Below are positions 1-5,620 of a stretch of 12,934 bases of DNA, piece by piece. The translations under genes were made by a program, and so were the position numbers. The notes under the pieces were generated by a model. It saw only the letters and a program-made list of their open reading frames with translations, did no database searches and was not told the origin of the DNA. Position 1 is the first letter of the stretch. The number at the start of each line of letters is the position of its first letter. The stretch covers positions 1 to 12,934 of the forward strand of contig DASWHK010000114.1 of NCBI GenBank assembly GCA_036398215.1, in the 5' to 3' direction. The stretch comes from DASWHK01 sp036398215 (lineage in GTDB: Bacteria > Acidobacteriota > UBA890).

Positions 1-647
1 GTCTGCACCCGAACCTCGCCGCCGGCGGTCTCGGGCGACAGCTCCAGCCAGCGCTCGCGGATCGGGCCGAGGCCGTGGCGGCGCCAGACGCCCTCCCAGG
101 TGTCGAAGGCGGCGAGGAAGGCCGCCAGCGCCTCGCGCCGCGAGATCTCGTGACCGACCTGCAAGCGGATGCTGGTGGCCCGCTCGCGCAACTCCTCGGG
201 GAAGTCGCCGGCGACGTGGTTGACGTTGATGCCGACGCCGCAGACCAGGAAGTCGAAGCCGCCGCCCCCGGTGGTCTCGGCCTCGACCAGGACGCCGGCG
301 ATCTTGCGCCCGCCGGCGTAGCAGTCGTTGGGCCAGCGCAACAGCGGCGGGACCGGCAGGATACCGGCGAGCGCCTCGGCCACGGCGATTCCGGCCGCGA
401 GCTGCACCGCCGGGCCCGACTCGGCGGCGGCGAAAGGAGGTCGCAAGAGCACCGAGACATAGAGGCCCTTGCCGGCAGGCGACGCCCAGCTACGTCGCCG
501 CCGGCCACGGCCGGCGGTCTGCTCGTCGGCGATCACCACGGCGCCGTCCGGCTCTCCTGCGCGGCCGAGCTCGCGGGCCCGCTCGTTGGTCGAGTCGACG
601 CGGGCGAAGTAATGGACGCGGCCGCCGAAGCGCCCCGCGAGGGTCAT
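1..647 (-). CDS. birA: Biotin--[acetyl-CoA-carboxylase] ligase, C-terminus cut by window edge
   Basis: Catalyses ATP-dependent biotinylation of the biotin carboxyl carrier protein via biotinyl-5'-AMP, in the cytoplasm. 215 codons are visible. Translation shows the family motifs in order: VDSTN at 17-21, the adenylate-binding loop AGRGRR at 45-50 followed by SWASPAGKGLY, then LRWPND at 103-108, GRKIAGVLVE at 113-122 and CGVGINVN at 136-143. The protein begins directly at the catalytic domain, with no room for a DNA-binding helix-turn-helix, so it is a monofunctional class I ligase and not a BirA repressor. The ATG at 647-645 is the first possible start, because the valS stop codon lies in the same frame four codons upstream. 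The C-terminal domain is mostly outside the window. It sits 9 nt downstream of valS and is probably co-transcribed. Identity is near certain; only the 3' end is unknown. Confidence 0.95.
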   Translation of the reverse strand, partial: MTLAGRFGGRVHYFARVDSTNERARELGRAGEPDGAVVIADEQTAGRGRRRRSWASPAGKGLYVSVLLRPPFAAAESGPAVQLAAGIAVAEALAGILPVPPLLRWPNDCYAGGRKIAGVLVEAETTGGGGFDFLVCGVGINVNHVAGDFPEELRERATSIRLQVGHEISRREALAAFLAAFDTWEGVWRRHGLGPIRERWLELSPETAGGEVRVQ

Positions 648-656
648 GTCGGACTG

Positions 657-3404
657 CTAGCCGCCCAGCGCCGCGAGGTGCCGGCGCAGGCGCTCGGCCT
701 CGCCGGCGCGCTCCTGCGCGCGGGCGCGCGCCTTGGCGACGACCTCGGCGGGAGCGTTGGCGACGAAGCCCTCGTTGGCGAGGCGCGCGCGGGCGCCGGC
801 GAGATCCTTGTCCACCGCCTCGAGCTTGCCACGCAGCCGCTCGGTCTCCGCGGCGACGTCGACGACGTCGCCGAGCCGCAGGATCGCCTCGACGTCGCCA
901 ACCGGGATGTGAATGCCGGCAACGGCCTCGCCGGCAGAGCGGCGGTCGCCCTTGTCTCCGGAACCACGGTGGGGTCTGGTGGCCGGCTCGTCGCCGGCGA
1001 TCCGACCGCGGATCGTCACCGGCTCCGCCTTCGCCAGCGGCGCCAGGTAGTCGGCGATCTCCGCCAGCTGGGCGCGCCGCTCCTCGTCGTCGCTGACCAG
1101 CTCGACGGGGGCCTTCTGCCCGGGGCCGATCTGGAAGTCGTGGCGCGCCCGCCGCAGCTCGGTGACCAGCGCCTGCAGCTCGGCGACGCGGGCCTCGACG
1201 GCCTCGTCGACCCAGATCGGGTGCGGCTCCGGCCAGGCCGACAGGCACAGCAGGTCCCGCTCGCCGGGCATGCGGCTCCAGATCTCCTCGGTGATGAACG
1301 GCATGATCGGATGCAGGGCCTTCAGCGAGCTCTCGAGGCCGGCCACCAGCGTCGCCCGCGTGGAGCGCAGCGCCTGCTCGTCGCCGCTCCACAGCGCCAC
1401 CTTGGCCATCTCGATGTACCAGTCGCAGAGCTCGTGCCAGATGAAGTGGTAAAGGGCCAGGCTGGCCTCGTCGAAACGATACTCGCCGAGTCTCTCCTCG
1501 AACGCCGGCAGGATGCGGGCCAGCCGCGACAGCAGCCAGCGGTCGGCGAGCGTCGTGGCCACCGGATGGGAGGCGTCGGTGGCGGCCTGGATCGCCTCGC
1601 GCTCGTCGCCGAGGTTCATCAGCACGAAGCGGGCCGCGTTCCAGAGCTTATTACAGAAGGTGCGGTAGCCGGCGAGCCGCTCGCGCGACAGCGACATGTC
1701 GGTTCCCGGCGAGGCCATCGAGGCGAGCGTGAAGCGCAGCGCATCGGCGCCGAACTCGTCGATCACCTCGAGCGGATCGACGACGTTGCCGCGCGACTTG
1801 CTCATCTTCTCGCCGGCCTCGTCGCGGACCAGGCCGTGGAAGAAGACGTCGCGGAACGGCACCTCGCCGCGGAAGCGGAGGCCGAAGAAGATCATCCGGG
1901 CGACCCAGAAGAAGATGATGTCGTAGGCGGTGACCAGCAGCGCGGTGGGATAGTAGCGGCGCAGGTCGTCGGTCTCCTCGGGCCAGCCGAGGGTCGAGAA
2001 CGGCCACAGCCCGGAGGAGAACCAGGTGTCGAGCACGTCGGTCTCCTGGCGCAGCTCGCCGCCGCAGGCGCACGCCTCGGGCTCTTCCATGGCGACGACG
2101 AGCTCGCCGCACGCGTCGCAGTGCCAGGCCGGAATCCGGTGCCCCCACCAGAGCTGCCGCGAGATGCACCAGTCGCGGATGTTGGTCATCCACTCGCGAT
2201 AGACCTTGACCGTGTGGTCGGGGATGAACCGAATTCGACCGTCTTCTACAGCCGCCAGCGCGGGCTCGGCGAGCGGCTGCATGCGGACGAACCACTGCAG
2301 CGATACCAGCGGCTCGACGATGGTGTCACAGCGATCGCAGTGCCCGACGGCGTGGACGTGCTCCTTCCGGCCGGCGAGGAGGCCTTCCTCCTGCAGCCGC
2401 GCCACGACGCCGCGGCGGGCCTCGGCCCGGTCCTGGCCGGCGAGCTCGCCGGCCCTCGCCGTCATCCGGCCGTCGCGACCGATGACCGCCACCCGCTCGA
2501 GGTCGTGGCGCAGCCCGGCCTCGTAGTCGTTGGGGTCGTGGGCCGGCGTCACCTTGACGATGCCGGTGCCGAACTCGGGGTCGACGAACTCGTCGGCGAT
2601 CACCGGCAGCTCGCGGCCGATGATCGGCAGGATCGCGGTGCGTCCGACCAGGTCCTTGTAGCGATCGTCGTCCGGGTGCACCGCCAGCGCCGTGTCGCCG
2701 AGCATGGTCTCGGGGCGGGTAGTCTCGACCTCGACGTGGCCTTCGCCGCCGGCCAGCGGATAGCGGATCCTCCACAGCGAGCCGCTGGTCTCCCGGTGCT
2801 TGACCTCGAGGTCGGAGATCGCCGTGCCGCAGCGCGGGCACCAGTTCACCAGGTACTCGCCGCGGTAGATCAGCCCCTCCTCCCAGAGGTCGACGAAGAC
2901 CCGGCGCACCGCCCGCGACAGGCCGGGATCGAGCGTGAAGCGCTCGCGGCTCCAGTCGACGGTGGCCCCCTCGCGGCGGATCTGCTGCAGGATGCGGCCG
3001 CCGTACTCCTCCTTCCAGGCCCAGACCCGCCGCTCGAACGCCTCGCGGCCGAGCTCGGCGCGGCTCGTGCCCTCCTCGGCGAGCTGCTTCTCGACCACGT
3101 TCTGGGTGGCGATGCCGGCGTGGTCGGTGCCCGGCAGCCACAGCACGTCGCGGCCCTGCATGCGCCGCCAGCGCGCCATGATGTCCTGGACCGTGTGGTC
3201 CAGCGCGTGGCCGATGTGCAGCGAGCCGGTGACGTTGGGCGGCGGGATGACCATCGAGAAGGGTTCGCCGCCGCCCGCGGGATCCGGGGTGCCGACGGCG
3301 CGCCGCTCCCAGACCTCGGCCCAGCGGGGCTCGACGGCGGCCGGGTCGTAGCCCTTGGCGAGCTCCTCGACGGCGGATGATGCAGCTTTCCTCTGCTCGG
3401 CCAT
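657..3404 (-). CDS. valS: Valine--tRNA ligase
   Basis: Class I aminoacyl-tRNA synthetase that charges tRNA-Val and hydrolyses mischarged Thr-tRNA-Val. Reading from ATG 3404 gives 915 residues, close to bacterial ValRS (about 880-950). Visible: PPPNVTGSLHIGHAL with HIGH at 63-66; the editing-domain signature VETTRPETMLGDTA near 226-239; cysteine pairs at 189/192, 356/359, 429/432 and 445/447 that look like zinc knuckles; the DWCISRQLWWGHRIP block near 411-425; and KMSKS at 533-537. A charged C-terminal coiled-coil tRNA-binding arm ends the protein (ETERLRGKLEAVDKDL onward). I chose ATG 3404 because the conserved N-terminus (AKGYDPAAVEPRW) begins 16 codons later. A longer TTG start at 3494 would lie in the -10 region of the likely promoter. 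Odd: about 28 extra Gly/Arg/Asp-rich residues just before the arm (about 915-1000). Upstream gene of valS-birA; divergent from rsmA. Confidence 0.97.
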   Translation of the reverse strand: MAEQRKAASSAVEELAKGYDPAAVEPRWAEVWERRAVGTPDPAGGGEPFSMVIPPPNVTGSLHIGHALDHTVQDIMARWRRMQGRDVLWLPGTDHAGIATQNVVEKQLAEEGTSRAELGREAFERRVWAWKEEYGGRILQQIRREGATVDWSRERFTLDPGLSRAVRRVFVDLWEEGLIYRGEYLVNWCPRCGTAISDLEVKHRETSGSLWRIRYPLAGGEGHVEVETTRPETMLGDTALAVHPDDDRYKDLVGRTAILPIIGRELPVIADEFVDPEFGTGIVKVTPAHDPNDYEAGLRHDLERVAVIGRDGRMTARAGELAGQDRAEARRGVVARLQEEGLLAGRKEHVHAVGHCDRCDTIVEPLVSLQWFVRMQPLAEPALAAVEDGRIRFIPDHTVKVYREWMTNIRDWCISRQLWWGHRIPAWHCDACGELVVAMEEPEACACGGELRQETDVLDTWFSSGLWPFSTLGWPEETDDLRRYYPTALLVTAYDIIFFWVARMIFFGLRFRGEVPFRDVFFHGLVRDEAGEKMSKSRGNVVDPLEVIDEFGADALRFTLASMASPGTDMSLSRERLAGYRTFCNKLWNAARFVLMNLGDEREAIQAATDASHPVATTLADRWLLSRLARILPAFEERLGEYRFDEASLALYHFIWHELCDWYIEMAKVALWSGDEQALRSTRATLVAGLESSLKALHPIMPFITEEIWSRMPGERDLLCLSAWPEPHPIWVDEAVEARVAELQALVTELRRARHDFQIGPGQKAPVELVSDDEERRAQLAEIADYLAPLAKAEPVTIRGRIAGDEPATRPHRGSGDKGDRRSAGEAVAGIHIPVGDVEAILRLGDVVDVAAETERLRGKLEAVDKDLAGARARLANEGFVANAPAEVVAKARARAQERAGEAERLRRHLAALGG

Positions 3405-3492
3405 GGGTCGGTGAGAAGCGGTTCGAAGGGGGTGGCGGCGCTCCGGGCGGCGGGTGGCGCGGGAAAGCCGCCGGAACGCGCCAGGAGACTGC

Positions 3493-3522
3493 AAAGTAGC
3501 AACGGCCCGGAGGCGCTGTCAA
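3493..3522 (-). promoter_or_regulatory. Probable sigma70-type promoter of valS-birA
   Basis: On the minus strand a perfect -35 hexamer TTGACA (3522-3517) is followed after 18 nt by TACTTT (3498-3493), a 3/6 match to the -10 consensus. In such GC-rich sequence a perfect TTGACA pointing at the gene is notable. Transcription would start near 3486, leaving a leader of about 80 nt before ATG 3404. The weak -10 limits confidence. Confidence 0.5.
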
Positions 3523-3659
3523 CGCAGCGGCGGGCCCGGTGCACGCAGAGTTCGAGGCGACCCGGACATATACCTGAGCGTTCACGATGCAGCCCCTCTC
3601 CCGACGCGTGCTCCGGGCGATGAGCGCGGCGCGACGCGGCGTCGTCCGGCGCGCGCGGC

Positions 3660-3665
3660 TATAAT
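3660..3665 (+). promoter_or_regulatory. Consensus -10 box for rsmA-uppP
   Basis: A perfect TATAAT at 3660-3665 in otherwise G/C-dominated sequence, 40 nt before the GTG start of rsmA. Transcription would begin near 3672, giving a leader of about 34 nt. No convincing -35 hexamer is seen at 16-18 nt spacing (the sequence is GGCGTC-like), so it may depend on an activator or use a non-consensus -35. Confidence 0.5.
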
Positions 3666-3705
3666 CGCCGGTATCTTCCACCTCGACGCCGATGCCGCCT
3701 GCCCG

Positions 3706-4632
3706 GTGCCCGTCCCTCTGCGCAAGTTCAGCCAGAACTGGCTCGCCAACGACGAGCTGGCCGCCGCCCTGGTGCGGTCGATCGAGCCGCGTCCGGGGGA
3801 CCACTTCCTCGAGATCGGCGCCGGCGACGGGCGGCTGACCCGGGCGCTGCTGGAGCACCCGGTGACGGTCGCCGCCATCGAGGTCGATCCGCGCTGCTGC
3901 GCGGCGCTGGGCGAGCTGGCCGAAGAGACGGCGCGCCGGGCTACCGGCGCCAGGCTGACCATCATCGAGGGCGATGTCCTTGAGGTCGACCCGTCCGGGC
4001 TGTCCATGCGGCCGGAACCGCAGGAGCCGTCCGACCGATCCGAGCCACCTGGGCAACCCGGGCCATCCGACCTGTCCGAGCCTTCCGGATCGTCTGACCG
4101 GCCCACAGCGACCGCCCTCGGCAACGAGAGCCTCCGTTTCGTCGGCAACCTGCCCTACGCGCTCGCCAGCCCCATCCTGCGCTGGACGGTGAAGCACCGC
4201 CGCCTGGTAGCCGACGCCCATTACATGCTGCCGGCGGAGGTCGCCGAGCGCCTCACGGCGCCGCCGGCCTCCTCGGCGCGCGGCCTGCTGACGGTGCTGG
4301 TGGGCTGGTTCTTCGACGCCGAGGTCGTTCGCAAGCTGGGACCGGGGGCGTTCCGGCCGCCGCCGAAGATCGACTCCGCCTTCCTGCGGCTGACCCCGCA
4401 TCCGCCGCCGGCGTGCGCGGCGCCGCCGGCGCACCGGCGGGCGGTCGTGCAGGCGGCCTTCGCGCAGCGCCGCAAGACCCTGCTCCGGGCGCTGGGCAAC
4501 GCCGGCTGGCAGCGCCAGGCGGTGGCGGCAGCGCTGGAGGCCGCGGGCGTCCCCTCGAAGGCCCGCGCCGAAGACCTCGGCGTCGAGCAGTTCGCCCGCC
4601 TCGCCGAGGCACTTCCCGAGCTGGGCACTTGA
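3706..4632 (+). CDS. rsmA: 16S rRNA (adenine(1518)-N6/adenine(1519)-N6)-dimethyltransferase
   Basis: SAM-dependent KsgA/RsmA enzyme that dimethylates two adjacent adenines in the 3'-terminal hairpin of 16S rRNA late in 30S assembly. From GTG 3706 it has 308 residues. Visible: N-terminal RKFSQNWL at 6-13 (family form FGQNFL); SAM motif I FLEIGAGDGRLT at 34-45; acidic motif AIEVD at 57-61; GDVLEVD from 89; catalytic NLPY at 148-151; AFRPPPKIDSA at 215-225; and AFAQRRKTLLRALG at 251-264. I chose GTG 3706 because family homology starts immediately there and a -10 box lies 40 nt upstream; no strong Shine-Dalgarno is visible. Odd: between motif GD and NLPY sits an extra stretch of about 40 Pro/Ser/Glu/Asp-rich residues (about 98-140), which accounts for the excess over the usual 270 or so. 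Also, the usual Gln in the MLQKEVA-type segment reads MLPAEVA here. Its stop overlaps the uppP start. Confidence 0.95.
   Translation: MPVPLRKFSQNWLANDELAAALVRSIEPRPGDHFLEIGAGDGRLTRALLEHPVTVAAIEVDPRCCAALGELAEETARRATGARLTIIEGDVLEVDPSGLSMRPEPQEPSDRSEPPGQPGPSDLSEPSGSSDRPTATALGNESLRFVGNLPYALASPILRWTVKHRRLVADAHYMLPAEVAERLTAPPASSARGLLTVLVGWFFDAEVVRKLGPGAFRPPPKIDSAFLRLTPHPPPACAAPPAHRRAVVQAAFAQRRKTLLRALGNAGWQRQAVAAALEAAGVPSKARAEDLGVEQFARLAEALPELGT
4015..4104 (+). repeat. 9-nt-period degenerate tandem repeat inside rsmA
   Basis: Ten consecutive 9-nt units in the rsmA reading frame, approximate consensus GASCCNTCC: for example GAGCCGTCC (4024), GACCGATCC (4033), GGGCCATCC (4060), GACCTGTCC (4069), GAGCCTTCC (4078). 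They encode tripeptides such as EPS, DRS, EPP, GQP, GPS, DLS, EPS, GSS and DRP. The tract coincides with an insertion absent from typical RsmA. Because 9 is a multiple of 3, expansion or contraction would keep the frame. Confidence 0.8.
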
Positions 4633-5543
4633 ACGAGACCCTCGCCGTTCCCTCGCTGCTGGCGACGTTCGTGCTCGCCACCCTGCAGGGGCTGACCGAG
4701 TTCCTGCCGGTCTCCAGCAGCGGCCATCTCGCCGCCGCCCAGATCGTCTGGCCTTCGATGCAGTATCCCGGCGGCGTGCTCTTCGAGGTCGCCGTCCACG
4801 TCGGCACCACCGCCGCGGTGCTGGTCTACTACCGCCGGGTGATCGCCGAGCTGCTGCGCGGGGTCGGCCCCGCCCGCGCGACTTCGCCTTCCGCCGGGGG
4901 CGCGAGGTCGAGCACGATGAAGGCACCCGGGGCGCCGATGACGTCGACGTCCGCCGGCGACGCGACGATCGAAGGCCTGACCCCCAACCAGTGGATCGGC
5001 TACATCCTGCTCGCCTCCGTCCCCACCGCCGCCATCGGCCTCGGCTTCGAGGACGTCATCAAGGAGGCGTTCGAGAACCTGGGGACGATCGCCTTGTGCT
5101 TCGCGGTCACCGGCGTGGTGCTCACCACCACCCGCTTCGTGCCGCACCGGGAGAGGTCGATCACCCCGGCGATCGCCCTCGCCATCGGGGTCATCCAGGG
5201 GGCCGCGATCGTCCCCGGGATCTCGCGCGCGGGGGTGACGATCTCCCTGGCGCTGCTGCTGGGGATCGCGCACCGGCAGGCGGTGACCTTCTCGTTCCTG
5301 CTGTCGGTCCCGGCGGTGCTCGGCGCGGCGGCGCTCAGCGCCCTGGAGCTGCGCGCCGAACCGATCGCATCGGGAGTCTTGTTCGCCAACATCGCCTTTG
5401 CTACGCTCTGCGCTGGGGCGATTGGTTACGTTTGCATCGGGCTCGTGCACCGCGCCACCGAGGACCTTTGGTGGCATCGATTCGCGTGGTACCTGTGGGT
5501 CCTCGCCGCGGTGCTCGCGTGGCTCGCGCTGGGCAGATCCTGA
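4629..5543 (+). CDS. uppP: Undecaprenyl-diphosphate phosphatase (BacA/UppP family)
   Basis: Integral membrane phosphatase that converts undecaprenyl pyrophosphate to the monophosphate lipid carrier for peptidoglycan and other wall polymers; overexpression gives bacitracin resistance in other bacteria. 304 residues from TTG 4629. Motif 1 QGLTEFLPVSSSGHL is at 20-34 and motif 2 PGISRAGVT at 196-204, with hydrophobic segments throughout (for example 123-143, 152-168, 180-200, 222-240, 252-272, 284-302). TTG 4629-4631 is chosen because it overlaps the rsmA TGA (4630-4632), a typical translational-coupling arrangement, and leaves the usual short N-terminus before motif 1. Odd: residues about 80-117 form an extra Ala/Ser/Gly/Thr-rich loop where the family has a short one, making the protein about 30 residues longer than the usual 270 or so. 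The more common SRSG in motif 2 is SRAG. Confidence 0.93.
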   Translation: MNETLAVPSLLATFVLATLQGLTEFLPVSSSGHLAAAQIVWPSMQYPGGVLFEVAVHVGTTAAVLVYYRRVIAELLRGVGPARATSPSAGGARSSTMKAPGAPMTSTSAGDATIEGLTPNQWIGYILLASVPTAAIGLGFEDVIKEAFENLGTIALCFAVTGVVLTTTRFVPHRERSITPAIALAIGVIQGAAIVPGISRAGVTISLALLLGIAHRQAVTFSFLLSVPAVLGAAALSALELRAEPIASGVLFANIAFATLCAGAIGYVCIGLVHRATEDLWWHRFAWYLWVLAAVLAWLALGRS

Positions 5544-5562
5544 AGGGGTTTGCCAGGGAGGC

Positions 5563-5574
5563 GCTGAGCTCAGC
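5563..5574. repeat. 12-bp perfect palindrome in the uppP-ftsK gap
   Basis: GCTGAGCTCAGC, a perfect 12-bp palindrome 20 nt after the uppP stop and 45 nt before the ftsK start. It could be an operator half of a regulatory region or chance. With no loop it is unlikely to act as a terminator. Confidence 0.3.
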
Positions 5575-5597
5575 TTGCGCGCCGCCCGCCGTGGAGC

Positions 5598-5620
5598 CGT
5601 AACACCTGAAAGGTGATACG
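5598..5620 (+). promoter_or_regulatory. Inverted repeat enclosing the ftsK ribosome binding site
   Basis: The arms read CGTA-A-CACCT (5598-5607) and AGGTG-A-TACG (5611-5620), separated by GAA. That is nine Watson-Crick pairs around one A-A mismatch with a 3-nt loop. The right arm contains the strong Shine-Dalgarno AAGGTGA (5610-5616) and the first base of the GTG start (5620). In RNA the hairpin would hide both, so it could lower or regulate ftsK translation. As DNA it is also a 23-bp near-perfect dyad that could bind a dimeric protein. The dyad is seen directly; the function is inferred. Confidence 0.55.

Larger units (their letters stand above)
3405..3705. other. Divergent valS/rsmA intergenic region
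   Basis: About 300 nt between the chosen starts of two divergent genes. The left third holds the probable valS promoter and an untranslated leader of about 80 nt, with no T-box signature or long helix. The right end holds a consensus TATAAT 40 nt before the rsmA start. The middle (3523-3659) has no recognisable gene apart from a 25-codon Arg-rich open frame (3587-3664) with no ribosome binding site. Open frames crossing the region on both strands are extensions of shadow frames. Confidence 0.6.

Noticed and set aside
75..3380. 1101-codon open frame on the plus strand antisense to birA and valS
   Set aside because: The opposite strand encodes two unmistakable conserved enzymes with all motifs. 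The antisense frame is an artefact of G/C-biased third positions, giving Asp/Arg/Gly/Ala-rich text with no domain.
3405..3490. T-box or other riboswitch in the valS leader
   Set aside because: The leader is only about 80 nt and lacks the T-box core sequence. No recognisable aptamer or strong terminator/antiterminator pair was seen.
3405..3494. Longer valS starting at TTG 3494
   Set aside because: The extra 30 residues are not conserved-looking, TTG overlaps the -10 of the likely promoter, and ATG 3404 sits just before the conserved ValRS N-terminus.
3454..3705. Longer rsmA starting at ATG 3454
   Set aside because: It would add 84 Arg/Ala-rich residues before the RsmA N-terminus and place the start upstream of the TATAAT box and opposite the valS promoter.
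5379..5407. Promoter-like TTGTTC-17-TACGCT with extended TG inside the uppP 3' end
   Set aside because: It could serve ftsK, but the match is weak (about 3/6 each) and it lies in coding sequence encoding a normal UppP C-terminus. Not strong enough to list.
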